DNA of 64,000 nucleotides from Thermoanaerobaculales bacterium (lineage in GTDB: Bacteria > Acidobacteriota > Thermoanaerobaculia > Thermoanaerobaculales > Sulfomarinibacteraceae). The position numbers and the translations under genes were made by a program. Positions 8,641-18,005 of the stretch are shown piece by piece. The notes below the pieces were generated by a model, which did not search any database, was not told where the DNA came from, and saw only the letters and a list, made by a program, of their open reading frames with translations. How positions within the stretch are numbered: the stretch's first letter is position 1; each line of letters begins with the position of its first letter. The stretch spans positions 80,531-144,530 of the forward strand of contig JALOLD010000006.1 of the NCBI GenBank assembly GCA_025456145.1. The letters run 5' to 3'.

Positions 8641-9201
8641 ATGAGCAGCGACGCGACCACCCCCCTGGAGATCGTCCGGCTCGGCCACCCGGTGCTCCGC
8701 CGGGTCGCCGAGGCGGTTCCCGAGGAGTGGTTTGGGACCGGGAGGCTGGCCTCCCTCGGCGAGGCCCTGGTCCGGACGATGCTCGCCGAGGACGGGGTCG
8801 GGCTGGCCGCGCCTCAGGTCGCCGAGCCCCTGCGCCTCTTCGCCTACTGGCTGCCGGCGCGCGGTGACGACCCCGGCCTCGAGCCGACGGTGGTCGTCAA
8901 CCCCGAGCTGCGGTTCGTCGACCCCGAGCCCGAGGAGGGCTGGGAGGGCTGCCTGTCGATCCCCGGGCTGCGCGGCCTCGTCCCGCGCTCGCCGCGGATC
9001 AAGGTCAAGGGACGCGCGGTTTCCGGCGAGCCCCTGAGCTTCACCGCCGACGGCTTCCACGCGCGGGTCATCCAGCACGAGTACGACCACCTCGACGGCG
9101 TCGTCTTCCTCGATCGCATGACCTCGGTCCGGTCCCTCGCCTTCGAGCCGGAGTGGGAGCGCTACGTGCTCGCCGAGGCCGGGCCCGAGGCCGAGGGCTG
9201 A
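8641..9201 (+). CDS. def: Peptide deformylase
   Basis: Def removes the formyl group from the N-terminal methionine of new proteins. All three family motifs are present in the 186 residues: GVGLAAPQV (52-60), EGCLS (102-106, metal Cys104) and QHEYDH (145-150, two metal His and the catalytic Glu147). The start is 9 nt after the stop of the Fe-S carrier gene, so the two are probably co-transcribed. fmt, the usual neighbour, is not here. Confidence 0.95.
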   Translation: MSSDATTPLEIVRLGHPVLRRVAEAVPEEWFGTGRLASLGEALVRTMLAEDGVGLAAPQVAEPLRLFAYWLPARGDDPGLEPTVVVNPELRFVDPEPEEGWEGCLSIPGLRGLVPRSPRIKVKGRAVSGEPLSFTADGFHARVIQHEYDHLDGVVFLDRMTSVRSLAFEPEWERYVLAEAGPEAEG

Positions 9202-9211
9202 TCCGGCTGTC

Positions 9212-10930
9212 ATGCCGCCGCCCGCGCCGCCGCCGTCCACCGACGCCGAGCCGGCCACCCCGAGCCCTCACCCCCGACCGGCGCCGCCCGCGGCGATCGT
9301 CGTCATCGCTGTCCTGGTCGGCCTGATCTGCGGCGCCCACCAGATCGCCAACACCTCGATCGGTTGGCACATCGCCTCCGGGCGCTGGATGATCGAGCAT
9401 CGCGCGCTGCTCGACCACGACGTCTTCAGCTTCACCTCGGGCGGCGTCGAGTGGATCGATCACGAGTGGCTGTTCCAGATCCTGGTCGCGGCCCTGTACG
9501 ATCACGGCGGCGCGCCCGCGCTGGTCGTCCTGCGGATGGCGGTCCTCGCCGCGCTCGCGGTTTTGCTGCTGCGGATCGGTACGGCGAGCGGTCTCTCACC
9601 GCCGGTGGCGCTGCTGCTGGCAACCCTCTCGCTGCTCGGCGCCCGGCCCCGGTTCTTCCTCCGTCCCGAGCTCGCGACCCTGCTGCTGCTGCCGCTCGCC
9701 CTGTGGATCTTCGCCGACCGCCGCGGCCGCCGCTGGTGGCCCGCGCCTCTGGCCGCGGTGATCGGCCTCGGGGTCAACCTGCACGGCGCGATGCTCGTCG
9801 CCCCGATCCTCGTCACCGTGTGGTTCGCCGGCGAGGCCCTCGAGCGCCTGCTCGGCCGCACGTCGGACGGCTCGTTTCTCGGGTCCGGCCTCACCGGGGT
9901 CGCGGCCTCCTGGCTCGCGACGGTCCTCAACCCTCACGGCCTCGCGATCTGGTCGGTGCCCCTCCGGCTCGCCGAGATGGTGCGGATGCCGCACATCCCG
10001 AATCCAGAGTGGATCGCACCGGGCCCCGCCGACGCCCCGGCCCTCTTCGTCGCCCTGGCCGTCGCCGGGGGGGTGCTTCTCGCCGGCCGCGCCGCGCCCC
10101 AGTCCTGGCTCGGCGTCGCCGCCACCACCGCCCTCGCTCTCCGGCACGTCCGGAACATCGGCGTGTTCTTCGTGCTGCTCCCGCAGTCGGTCGCTCCGGC
10201 GCTGGCCCGGCTCGAGATCGGCGCAGCGCGCCCCGCCGGCGGTCGGGAACGCCTTCGCACGGTGGTCTGTCTCGGCCTGGTGGCGGTCCTCGCGGTCGCC
10301 GCCGCGTTGCGCCCATGGCCGCTGCCCGGCTTCGGATTCGCCGAGGGGTGGTACCCGGAGCGGGCCTGGGCCTTCCTCGAGCGTTACGGTCTGCTCGAGG
10401 GACGGTTGTACAACGACGTCCGGTTCGGCGGCTGGCTCATCCTGCGTGGCTACCCGGATCGCCGGGTCTTTCTCGACGATCGCAACGAGATCCACGAGCC
10501 ACTGCTCAGAGAGATCTGGGAGATCCTCGAGCGCAGCGATGTCGCCGCCTGGGAGGGGCTGCTTAAACGGTGGGGCATCGACACCGTGCTGCTGCGCTAC
10601 CACGAGCCGGTCCGGGTGACGACTCCCGACGGGAGGGATCTGGGCCGGCGCGGTTTCTCGGCCCTGTGGTTCCCGACCGGCCGCTGGGCGACGGTGTATT
10701 GGGACGATGTCGCCATCGTGCTCGTCCGTCGCTCATCGGCCTCCGAGGAGCTGCTCGCCGAGCGCGAGTACCGCCTCGTCCAACCCGACGATCTCGAGCA
10801 TCTGGCGGCGCGGCTGAGGGCCGACCCCGAGCTGGCCGCTCCGGTCGCGGCCGAGCTCGAGCGCGCCCTCGCCGACGACCCGCGCGGCCGGCGCGCCCGC
10901 GAGATCGCGGCGCTGCTCGACCCGTCGTGA
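9212..10930 (+). CDS. Multi-pass membrane protein, possible GT-C type glycosyltransferase
   Basis: I do not recognise a named family. The 572-residue protein has a Pro/Ala-rich N-terminal tail (1-27), about nine or ten hydrophobic segments between 28 and 370, and a soluble C-terminal part (370-572). The section GRLYNDVRFGGWLILRGYPD followed by RRVFLDDRNE resembles the periplasmic part of dolichyl-phosphate-mannose-transferase-like membrane proteins that use polyprenyl-phosphate sugars. The first loop has acidic and aromatic residues (HDVFSFTSGGVEWIDHEWLF), as in GT-C enzymes. It lies 10 nt after def with no clear Shine-Dalgarno sequence. The sugar-transfer role is inference. Confidence 0.6.
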   Translation: MPPPAPPPSTDAEPATPSPHPRPAPPAAIVVIAVLVGLICGAHQIANTSIGWHIASGRWMIEHRALLDHDVFSFTSGGVEWIDHEWLFQILVAALYDHGGAPALVVLRMAVLAALAVLLLRIGTASGLSPPVALLLATLSLLGARPRFFLRPELATLLLLPLALWIFADRRGRRWWPAPLAAVIGLGVNLHGAMLVAPILVTVWFAGEALERLLGRTSDGSFLGSGLTGVAASWLATVLNPHGLAIWSVPLRLAEMVRMPHIPNPEWIAPGPADAPALFVALAVAGGVLLAGRAAPQSWLGVAATTALALRHVRNIGVFFVLLPQSVAPALARLEIGAARPAGGRERLRTVVCLGLVAVLAVAAALRPWPLPGFGFAEGWYPERAWAFLERYGLLEGRLYNDVRFGGWLILRGYPDRRVFLDDRNEIHEPLLREIWEILERSDVAAWEGLLKRWGIDTVLLRYHEPVRVTTPDGRDLGRRGFSALWFPTGRWATVYWDDVAIVLVRRSSASEELLAEREYRLVQPDDLEHLAARLRADPELAAPVAAELERALADDPRGRRAREIAALLDPS

Positions 10931-10969
10931 TCGGTCCGCGGGGCGGCCGACCTCCGACTCCCCCTCCCG

Positions 10970-11827
10970 CTACTCGAGCCGTACCGCGTCGAGCGCCTCG
11001 GCCGAGCAGGTCTCGGGCTCGATCCGGTAGGGCTGACCGAAGTAGTCGAGGGGGGTCTCGCCGAGCAGACCGGCGTCGACCAGCTCCCGCCAGCTCGCCG
11101 GACAACGGCCGTTGACCGCCTGCCACCGGCTGAGTAACGGGTCGAGGAGCTCCCCGTCGCGCGAGGCGACGAGGCGGTAAATCTGGCGGTCGCAGACCAG
11201 CCGGTCGAACTCGTCGCGCGCCTCCTCCCGGACCTCCCTCCAGTAGTCGATGGCGTCGTCGACCGACCACGCACCCTCCTCCTCGCGCCACCTCGTCAGG
11301 AAGCGGTGCAGGCGATGCGGGGCCCCGGGGATCGCCGTCGCGGCCTCGAAGAAGCGGATCCCCTCGGCGCGGTCCCGGTAGCGGATGAAGAGGTCCCATC
11401 CGGCCGCCTCGGCGATCTCGTGGTTGTCGGGCATGTTGCGCAGCGCCTTGTCGAACAGCCGGATCACCGCCGCCTTGTGGATCGCCTCGTCGGTCGTCGG
11501 CAGCTGCATGATCAGCGCCCCGACCCGGTAGGCGTCGTGGTAGAGGGGGTCGAGGTCGGTGATCAGGTTGTAGACCGTCTCGAGATAGAGGAAACGCTCA
11601 TACGGCCGGTACTGGGAGTAGTACTGGATCGACCACAGGTAGACCAGGTCGGCGACGAGGCCCGGGTTGCCCAGGCTTCCCAGCCGCAGCATCTCGGCGC
11701 TCGGCAGGTAGAGGAGGCGCCGGCCGAGGGGGTCCTCCCGGGGAACCTCCTGGAGGGCGTTTTCCGAGACCACCGCGCCGATCAGCAGCAGCACCACGGC
11801 GAGAACGGTCGGGAGGTTCCTGGTCAC
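10970..11827 (-). CDS. Membrane-anchored protein of an ABC-2 exporter operon
   Basis: A 285-residue protein of no family I can name. One N-terminal hydrophobic segment (5-21) acts as an anchor or uncleaved signal. The rest is soluble and rich in helices with Tyr-rich stretches (YLWSIQYYSQYRPYERFLYL around 63-82) that look like TPR-like repeats. The GTG at 11827 overlaps the permease stop as GTGA, so it is translated with the ABC-2 exporter and is probably its periplasmic or accessory subunit. It ends about 40 nt from the convergent membrane-protein gene at 10930. Confidence 0.6.
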   Translation of the reverse strand: MTRNLPTVLAVVLLLIGAVVSENALQEVPREDPLGRRLLYLPSAEMLRLGSLGNPGLVADLVYLWSIQYYSQYRPYERFLYLETVYNLITDLDPLYHDAYRVGALIMQLPTTDEAIHKAAVIRLFDKALRNMPDNHEIAEAAGWDLFIRYRDRAEGIRFFEAATAIPGAPHRLHRFLTRWREEEGAWSVDDAIDYWREVREEARDEFDRLVCDRQIYRLVASRDGELLDPLLSRWQAVNGRCPASWRELVDAGLLGETPLDYFGQPYRIEPETCSAEALDAVRLE

Positions 11828-12591
11828 TGGAGATCCCGCGTGCCGAAGCGCAGGCAGGCGAGGGTGAGCACCAGGATCGTGAAGAAGATGCCGTAGACCA
11901 GCGCCCAGACGATCGCCTCGGGCGGAATCGGCAACCCGTGCACGACCTCGGTCTTGAGGTTGAACCGCTCGAGGTTCGGCACGACGTAATACAGCGCCGA
12001 GACCACCGTGCGGCCGACCGACTCCGGGAGGTGTCTGGTGAGCAGCCAGAGGTCCTGGGACACGTGCCCGACGACGAACACCGAGAGGGTGAAGATCGAG
12101 CCGAGAATCGGCTTGGTGAGCACCGAGAACAGGGTCGCGAAGGCGACCAGCACCGCCATCTCGACACCGATCATCGCGGTGGCGATGAGCAGCCGCGGAT
12201 CGACCCCTCCGCCGTACAACCAGACCAAGACGACGAGGATCGCCGACATCAGGACGAGGTTGACGAGAACGGTGGCGAGCAGGCCGACGTACTTGCCGAC
12301 CAGGAACTGCCAGCGCCGAACCGGCTTGGCGAGGATGTAGTAGACGGTCCGGCTGTCGATCTCGCGGCTGATCAGCAGCACGCTCATCATCACCGCGATG
12401 AGCATCAGGAAGAGCTGGATCCCGGCAAGACCCATGTCCTTGATGATCTTCGTCTGGTCGCCGACGGTGAGGATTCCGAAGAGCTTCGAGCTCGCCAGCA
12501 GGAGCACGGCGAAGCCGAGGAAGAGGTAGAGGATCTTGTCCCGCAGGGCCTCGCGCAGGGTGCTCAGGGCGATGACGCGGATCGCTCTCAC
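11824..12591 (-). CDS. ABC-2 type transporter permease
   Basis: The 255-residue protein has six predicted membrane segments and the ABC-2 hallmark of a cytoplasmic N-terminal helix (LSTLREALRDKILYLFLGFA), plus ISREIDSRTVYYILAKPVRRWQF around 74-97, typical of NatB/YhaP-like gliding or antibiotic exporters. It pairs with the ATPase encoded just upstream, whose stop overlaps the GTG start here as GTGA. The substrate is unknown. Confidence 0.82.
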   Translation of the reverse strand: MRAIRVIALSTLREALRDKILYLFLGFAVLLLASSKLFGILTVGDQTKIIKDMGLAGIQLFLMLIAVMMSVLLISREIDSRTVYYILAKPVRRWQFLVGKYVGLLATVLVNLVLMSAILVVLVWLYGGGVDPRLLIATAMIGVEMAVLVAFATLFSVLTKPILGSIFTLSVFVVGHVSQDLWLLTRHLPESVGRTVVSALYYVVPNLERFNLKTEVVHGLPIPPEAIVWALVYGIFFTILVLTLACLRFGTRDLQ

Positions 12592-13514
12592 GACGCGCCC
12601 CCTTCTTCGTACAGGCTCATGAGGAGGTCCTCGAGGGTGCTGCGTACCGGCGTCAGACTCATCATCCGGGCGCCCGCCTCGGCGAGCTCGCGGATGACGT
12701 CGTCCCGCCGGTCGGCGGCGACCCGGACCCAGGCGGCGTCGCTCCCCCGATGGGCCGACTCGACCGGCGTTCTGAGGGCCGACGGGTCGAGGCCGGTGAA
12801 GGTGATCTCGTAGCTCTCGACCTCGCGCGCGAGGAGATCCCTGACCGCGCCGACCCCGTGGACCCGACCTCCGATGACCGTCGCCACCCGATCGCAGATC
12901 GTCTCGACATCGGGGATGATGTGGCTCGAGAAGAAGACCGTGACCCCCCGTTCGTGCTGCTCGAGGATCAGGTCGCGGACGTCGCGCCGGCCGATCGGGT
13001 CGAGGCCGCTCATCGGCTCGTCGAGGATCAGCAGCTGCGGCGAGCCGAGCAGCGCCTGGGCGAGGGCGATGCGCTGGAGCATCCCCTTGGAGTAGGTCCG
13101 CATCGTCTGGTCGCCCCGGCCGCCCATCGAGACCTGGTCGAGGACCGCCGCCACCCGGTCGTCGATCTCGGAGGGGGCGACCTCGAGGAGATCGGCGGAG
13201 AAGCGCAGGTACTCGCGACCGCTGAGGTGCTGGTAGAGGTAGGGGTTCTCGGCCATGAAACCGATCCGTCGTTTGGCCGCCATCGCGTCGTGCGGCAGCC
13301 CGCCGATGGTGATCTCGCCCGAGTCGGGGATCACCAGCCCGGTCACCGCCTTGATGGTGGTCGTCTTGCCGGCGCCGTTGGGACCGAGAAAGCCGAAGAT
13401 CTCGCCCTTGAAGACCTCGAGGTCGAGGCCCCGGAGCACCTCGACCGGTCGCTCGAACAGACCCGGGTGGAAGGTCTTCCTGAGACTGACGATCCTCAGC
13501 TCGATCTCGGGCAT
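12588..13514 (-). CDS. ABC transporter ATP-binding protein (ABC-2 exporter)
   Basis: The 308-residue ATPase drives the permease encoded directly downstream. Seen: Walker A GPNGAGKTT around residues 43-51, Q/M-loop region GFMAENPYLYQHLSGREYL, signature YSKGMLQRIALAQAL and Walker B LLILDEPMSGLDP. The C-terminal region (about 225-308) is the usual accessory domain of the CcmA/NatA subfamily. I place the start at the ATG at 13514, preceded by GGAGGGAGC; the longer reading frame upstream is non-coding. A TATACT -10 lies at 13550-13555. Confidence 0.88.
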   Translation of the reverse strand: MPEIELRIVSLRKTFHPGLFERPVEVLRGLDLEVFKGEIFGFLGPNGAGKTTTIKAVTGLVIPDSGEITIGGLPHDAMAAKRRIGFMAENPYLYQHLSGREYLRFSADLLEVAPSEIDDRVAAVLDQVSMGGRGDQTMRTYSKGMLQRIALAQALLGSPQLLILDEPMSGLDPIGRRDVRDLILEQHERGVTVFFSSHIIPDVETICDRVATVIGGRVHGVGAVRDLLAREVESYEITFTGLDPSALRTPVESAHRGSDAAWVRVAADRRDDVIRELAEAGARMMSLTPVRSTLEDLLMSLYEEGGAS

Positions 13515-13549
13515 GCTCCCTCCGCGGTGTCGGCGAGCGGATCGCCCCG

Positions 13550-13555
13550 AGTATA
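13550..13555 (-). promoter_or_regulatory. Promoter (-10) of the ABC-2 exporter operon
   Basis: TATACT on the minus strand, 35 nt before the ATG at 13514, leaving a leader of about 30 nt with a Shine-Dalgarno sequence. No good -35 is visible. Confidence 0.45.
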
Positions 13556-13601
13556 TCCGAGCCGCCGGGCGTCCCGGATCACACTCCTTCGGCGCCGATC
13601 G

Positions 13602-13610
13602 TGGCATACT
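13602..13610 (+). promoter_or_regulatory. Promoter (-10) of divIVA-hutI
   Basis: TGG followed by CATACT (13605-13610) forms an extended -10 about 27 nt before the divIVA start. The leader holds AAGGGAGGG, a strong Shine-Dalgarno sequence. Confidence 0.45.
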
Positions 13611-13636
13611 GGATCGTTGAAAGGGAGGGCCGCACG

Positions 13637-14164
13637 ATGTCCGAGCTGTCTCCTCTCGACATTCTCGGCAAGAGGTTCGCCGTCCGCTTCCGGGGCTACC
13701 CGGCCAACGAGGTCCACGAGTACCTGACCGAGGTCGCCGGCGCGGTCGAGGCGCTGACCCGCGAGCGCGGCGAGCTCCGGCAGCAGGTCCACCGGCTCGA
13801 GCACGAGCTCGCCTCGTTCCGCCAGCGCGAGACCGCGCTCCACGAGGCCCTGGTCGCCGCCCAGCGGTCGGCGGAGTCGACGATCGAGTCGGCGCGCGAC
13901 GAGGGTCAGCGGATCATCGCCGATGGCCACGGGCTCGCCGACCGGCTGGTCGAGGAGGCCAACGAGCGGGCCCGCAAGATCGACGAGGTCATCCAGCAGC
14001 TCCGCGAGCGGAGGCGGGACGCGCGATCCGAGCTCATCCGCCTGGTCGAGATCCTCCAGGGGCTGGTCGACGACGACCGGGCCCGCGAGCAGGAGGAGCG
14101 GACGACGCCCCAGCTCGCCCTGCTGTCGCGCAGGAACGAGAGCGGCCGGGAGGGCCGCGGATGA
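13637..14164 (+). CDS. divIVA: DivIVA-domain protein
   Basis: The 175-residue protein opens with the DivIVA membrane-binding domain: LSPLDILGKRFAVRFRGYPA at 4-23, then NEVHEYL. A long coiled coil follows (about 30-150) that is rich in Glu/Arg with heptad leucines. DivIVA proteins bind curved membrane at poles or septa and recruit partners; in Gram-negatives shorter relatives occur in several phyla. The start at 13637 is set by AAGGGAGGG ten nt upstream. The stop overlaps the hutI start as ATGA, an unexpected pairing of a cell-shape and a histidine-degradation gene. Confidence 0.85.
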   Translation: MSELSPLDILGKRFAVRFRGYPANEVHEYLTEVAGAVEALTRERGELRQQVHRLEHELASFRQRETALHEALVAAQRSAESTIESARDEGQRIIADGHGLADRLVEEANERARKIDEVIQQLRERRRDARSELIRLVEILQGLVDDDRAREQEERTTPQLALLSRRNESGREGRG

Positions 14165-15426
14165 GCCTCCTCATCCGGGGCGCGAGCCAGCTCGCGACCC
14201 CCCTGGGACGCTCGGCCCGGCGGCACGGCGAGCTCGGGCGGGTGGCGGTGCACACCGACTGGGTGGTCCGTTGCGACGACGGGACGATCGCCTTCGTCGG
14301 CCCGACGGCCGAGCACGACGCGCGCTTCCCCGCCGCCGATCTGGTGCTCGACGCCGACGGCGGCTGTGTCATTCCCGCCTTTGTCGACCCCCACACCCAT
14401 CCGGTGTGGGCCGGCTCGCGCGAGGGTGAGTTCAACCGCCGGCTGCGCGGCGAGTCCTACATGGACATCGCCCGCTCGGGCGGCGGCATCAACGCCACCG
14501 TCCGCGCCACCCGGGCGGCGAGCTTCGAGGGCCTCCTCGCCTCGACGCTCTCCCGGCTCGACCGGTTCCTCGAGCACGGCACGACGACGATCGAGGCGAA
14601 GTCGGGCTACGGCCTCGACCTGGCGACCGAGATCCGCATGCTCGAGGTGATCGCGGCGGCGAACCGCGATCACCCCGTCGACCTGCACCCGACCTGCCTC
14701 GCCGCGCACGAGGTTCCCCCCGAGCATCGGGGCGACACCGACGGCTGGGTCGACCGGCTGGTCGCCGAGATCCACCCGAACATCGCCCGGCGAGGCCTCG
14801 CCGAGGCGGTCGACGTCTTCTGCGAGCAGGGCGTCTTCGACCTCGACCAGACCCGCCGGCTGCTCGCCGACGCCGATTCTCTCGGCTGGCGCGTCCACCT
14901 CCACGCCGACGAGCTGACGCCGCTCGGCGGCGCCGAGCTCGCGGTCGAGCTCGGCGCGCTCTCCGCCGACCACCTCATGTGCGTCACCGAGGCCGGGATC
15001 GATGCCCTCGCCGGGTCGGAGACGGTGGCGGTGCTGCTTCCCGGCACCTCCTTCTTCCTTCGTACCGCCTACGCGCCGGCCCGGCGGCTGGTCGACGCCG
15101 GCTGCGCCGTCGCCCTCGCCACCGACTGCAACCCGGGATCCTCGCCGACCGAGTCGATGCCGGCGATCCTCGCCCTGGCGACCCTCGGGATGGGTCTGAG
15201 CGTCGAGGAGGCGCTGACCGCCGCGACCCTCAACGCGGCCGCCGCGATCGGACGATCAGCCGAGATCGGCTCGCTCGAGGTCGGCAAGCGGGCCGACATC
15301 GCGGTCCTCGCCGGCCCGAGCTTCCACCACCTGGTCTACCACTACGGCGTCAACCCCATCCGCCACGTGGTCAAGAACGGCCGCGTCGTCGTCCGCGACA
15401 GGCAGCTCGTCGCTCGATCGCGCTGA
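14161..15426 (+). CDS. hutI: Imidazolonepropionase
   Basis: HutI hydrolyses 4-imidazolone-5-propionate to N-formimino-L-glutamate, the third step of histidine breakdown, in the cytoplasm. The 421-residue protein is an amidohydrolase: DPHTHPVWAG carries metal ligands His78 and His80, HLHADE near 245 carries the next, and ATDCNPGSSP near 320 the metal Asp. The long EAKSGYGLDL section is specific for HutI. The ATG overlaps the divIVA stop. hutH and hutU are not in the window, so the pathway must be completed elsewhere. Confidence 0.94.
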   Translation: MSLLIRGASQLATPLGRSARRHGELGRVAVHTDWVVRCDDGTIAFVGPTAEHDARFPAADLVLDADGGCVIPAFVDPHTHPVWAGSREGEFNRRLRGESYMDIARSGGGINATVRATRAASFEGLLASTLSRLDRFLEHGTTTIEAKSGYGLDLATEIRMLEVIAAANRDHPVDLHPTCLAAHEVPPEHRGDTDGWVDRLVAEIHPNIARRGLAEAVDVFCEQGVFDLDQTRRLLADADSLGWRVHLHADELTPLGGAELAVELGALSADHLMCVTEAGIDALAGSETVAVLLPGTSFFLRTAYAPARRLVDAGCAVALATDCNPGSSPTESMPAILALATLGMGLSVEEALTAATLNAAAAIGRSAEIGSLEVGKRADIAVLAGPSFHHLVYHYGVNPIRHVVKNGRVVVRDRQLVARSR

Positions 15427-15469
15427 GGCGCTTCCGTCGCCTCCATCTCACCTCTGAGAACTCGGGTTC

Positions 15470-15529
15470 GGGAGCCGGCACGCGACATCGTTCGCCGCGA
15501 ACAATGTCGCGTGCCTGCGCACCGCTCCC
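15470..15529. terminator. Long hairpin between convergent hutI and ymdB
   Basis: GGCACGCGACAT (15477-15488) and ATGTCGCGTGCC (15504-15515) are perfect complements. Inside them GTTCG pairs with CGAAC across a tiny loop, and outside GGGAGC (15470-15475) pairs with GCTCCC (15524-15529). The result is a 60-nt hairpin in the 139-bp gap between two convergent genes. It lacks a T-run, so it may be a bidirectional barrier or a palindromic repeat; I saw no second copy. Confidence 0.55.
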
Positions 15530-15565
15530 GTCGCGCGGACCGGAGGGCGAGATCCGCCCCGGCCG

Positions 15566-16360
15566 CTACGCGACCTCGATCTTGACCCTGGTGATCGCGG
15601 CGGCCCTGCCGGTGGCCTCGTCGACCTCGATCAGGGCGCCGCGCAGCTGGAGGTCGCGCTTGGCCGGCTCGAAGGGTCGCGGCGTGTTGAGCAGGAACCG
15701 CTCGAGCACCTTCTCGGGCTTCATCCCGATGATCGACTCGTACGGCCCGGTCATCCCGACATCGGTCTGGAAGGCGGTGCCCTTGGGCAGGATCCGCTCG
15801 TCCGCCGTCGGCACGTGGGTGTGGGTTCCGAGCACCGCGGAGACCCGCCCGTCGAGGTACCAGCCCATGGCCTGCTTCTCCGAGGTCGCCTCGGCGTGCA
15901 TGTCGACCAGGATGACCTTGAGCCCGGGGTGGGCCCGGGCGATCTCGGCGAGCACCTCGTCGGCCTTGCGGAAGGGGTTGTCGATAGGCTGCATCAGCGC
16001 CTGCCCCTGGAGGTTGACCACCGCCACCTCGACGCCGCCGGCGGTCGACTCGACGCACCAGCCGCGACCGGGGTTGCCTTCCGGGTAGTTGGCCGGTCGC
16101 AGCAGGGTCGGGTGGGCGTCGAGCAGCGGCACCCCCTCCTTCTTGTCCCAGACGTGGTTGCCGGTGGTCCAGACGTCGATCGGGAAGCGCTCGAGCTCCT
16201 CGAGCACCGTGGCGGTGATCCCGAAGCCGCCGGCCGCGTTCTCGATGTTGGCGACGACCAGGTCGACCCGCTCGCGGTCGACCAGGACCTCGAGCGCCCC
16301 GGCGACCGCCTTGCGGCCGGCCGACCCCATGATGTCGCCGACGAAGAGCAGGCGGATCAC
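15566..16360 (-). CDS. ymdB: YmdB-family metallophosphoesterase (2',3'-cyclic nucleotide phosphodiesterase)
   Basis: The 264 residues match the TIGR00282/YmdB family, calcineurin-like phosphodiesterases that hydrolyse 2',3'-cAMP and affect biofilm and RNA-decay phenotypes in Bacillus. Metal-site motifs seen: FVGDIMGSAGRKAV at 6-19, NIENAAGGFG, WTTGNHVWDK near 66 and GTHTHVPTADERIL. The GTG at 16360 starts 5 nt after the rny stop, with AGGTGA before it. The rny-ymdB order is conserved across many phyla and suggests a joint role in RNA turnover. Confidence 0.92.
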   Translation of the reverse strand: MIRLLFVGDIMGSAGRKAVAGALEVLVDRERVDLVVANIENAAGGFGITATVLEELERFPIDVWTTGNHVWDKKEGVPLLDAHPTLLRPANYPEGNPGRGWCVESTAGGVEVAVVNLQGQALMQPIDNPFRKADEVLAEIARAHPGLKVILVDMHAEATSEKQAMGWYLDGRVSAVLGTHTHVPTADERILPKGTAFQTDVGMTGPYESIIGMKPEKVLERFLLNTPRPFEPAKRDLQLRGALIEVDEATGRAAAITRVKIEVA

Positions 16361-16364
16361 GGTG

Positions 16365-17939
16365 TCACCTGGCGTACTCGACCGCCCGCGTCTCGCGGAT
16401 CACCGTGACCTTGATCTGCCCGGGATAGGTGAGCTCGGCCTCGACCTTCTTGGCCACGTCGCGAGCCAGCCACACCGCCTTGTCGTCCGAGATGGTGGCC
16501 GACTCGACGATGATCCGCAGCTCGCGCCCGGCCTGGATGGCGTAGGCCTTCTCGACCCCCTCGAAGTCGGTCGCCATGCCCTCGAGCTTCTCGAGACGTT
16601 TGATGTAGTTCTCGAGGATCTCGCGGCGCGCCCCGGGCCGGGCGGCCGAAAGCGCGTCGGCGGCGGTGACCAGCACCGCCTCGACCGAGTGCGGGTCGTA
16701 GTCGCCGTGGTGGCACTCCATGGCGTGGATCACCTCGTCGCTCTCGCCGTACTTGCGCAGCAGCTCGCGCCCGAGCTCGAGGTGGGTTCCGTCCATCTCG
16801 CGGTCGACCGCCTTGCCGATGTCGTGGACCAGACCGGCCCGCTTGGCGACCGCGGCGTTGGCCCCGAGCTCGGCCGCCATGTGGTGCGCGAGCCAGGCCA
16901 CCTCCAACGAGTGCTTGAGCGCGTTCTGGCCGTACGACGAGCGGAACTGGAGCCGGCCGATGAGCTTGTGGATCTCGGGATGGATGTCGGGGATCCCGGC
17001 CTCGAGGGCGGCCGCCTCGCCGTCGGCGAGGAGCTTCTCGTCCATCTCGGTCTGGACCTTGGCCACCAGCTCTTCGATCCGACCCGGGTGGATCCGTCCG
17101 TCCTGGATCAGGCTCAGCAGCGCGATCCGCGCGATCTCCCGCCGGACCGGCTCGAAGCACGAGAGGATCACCGCTTCGGGAGTGTCGTCGACGATCAGGT
17201 CGACGCCGGTCGCCTGCTCGAAGGCGCGGATGTTGCGCCCCTCGCGGCCGATGATCCGCCCCTTCATCTCGTCCGACGGCAGGTCGACCACCGACACCGT
17301 GCTTTCGACGACGTGCTCCGACGCGATCCGCTGGATCGCCATCGAGATCACCCGCCGGGCCTTCTCCTTGGCCTTCTCGGACGCCTCCTCCTCGATCTTG
17401 CGGACCAGGTTGGCGGCGTCCATCCGCGCCTCGTTCTCCATCGTCCGGATCAGCTCGTGCTTGGCCTGCTCGGTGGTCAGACCGGCGATCTGCTCGAGCT
17501 TGACCCGCTGCTCGGCGATCGCGCTGTCGAGCTCCTGGCCGCGCGCGGTCAGGGTCGCCTCGAGATCCCGAAGTCGCCCGTCGAGCGTCTCGAGCGCCGC
17601 CTCGCGCTCGACCGCCATGGCCGCCTTGCGCTCGAGCTCGGCCGACTCGTCGTCGAGCCGCTGCTCGAGACCGGCCAGCTCGAGGCGATGCTCCCTGGTT
17701 TCCCGTTCGAACTCGGTCCGCGCCGCGAGCAGACGCTCGCGGGCCTCGATCTCGGCGTCCCTGCGCAGCCGGTCCCCGTCGACCTCGGCCCGGGCGAGCA
17801 CCCGCCGGGCCTGCCTCTCGGCGTTGGCGACCAGCTGGAGCGCGGCCCGCCGCGAGCGGCGCCACAGCGTCCAGACGATCGCCAGTCCGAGGATCGCGAC
17901 CAGCAACACAGCCAAGGCTGCGATCAACCTGACGTCCAC
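16365..17939 (-). CDS. rny: Ribonuclease Y
   Basis: RNase Y is a membrane-anchored endoribonuclease that starts mRNA decay. With the GTG start at 17939 the protein has 524 residues, the family norm: a transmembrane helix at 4-23, a coiled coil at 30-200, a KH domain at about 215-275 (GREG loop at 231-234) and an HD domain with His343 and His372-Asp373. A TTG 18 bp upstream extends the frame, but AAGGGGGT lies exactly ahead of the GTG, so I chose that. The gene follows the 6S RNA and precedes ymdB. Confidence 0.95.
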   Translation of the reverse strand: MDVRLIAALAVLLVAILGLAIVWTLWRRSRRAALQLVANAERQARRVLARAEVDGDRLRRDAEIEARERLLAARTEFERETREHRLELAGLEQRLDDESAELERKAAMAVEREAALETLDGRLRDLEATLTARGQELDSAIAEQRVKLEQIAGLTTEQAKHELIRTMENEARMDAANLVRKIEEEASEKAKEKARRVISMAIQRIASEHVVESTVSVVDLPSDEMKGRIIGREGRNIRAFEQATGVDLIVDDTPEAVILSCFEPVRREIARIALLSLIQDGRIHPGRIEELVAKVQTEMDEKLLADGEAAALEAGIPDIHPEIHKLIGRLQFRSSYGQNALKHSLEVAWLAHHMAAELGANAAVAKRAGLVHDIGKAVDREMDGTHLELGRELLRKYGESDEVIHAMECHHGDYDPHSVEAVLVTAADALSAARPGARREILENYIKRLEKLEGMATDFEGVEKAYAIQAGRELRIIVESATISDDKAVWLARDVAKKVEAELTYPGQIKVTVIRETRAVEYAR

Positions 17940-18005
17940 GATCCACCCCCTTTTCAAGGAGCGATCAGTCCGCCGGCTCGTATGGAGGACGGAGGGTCAG
18001 GTTAA

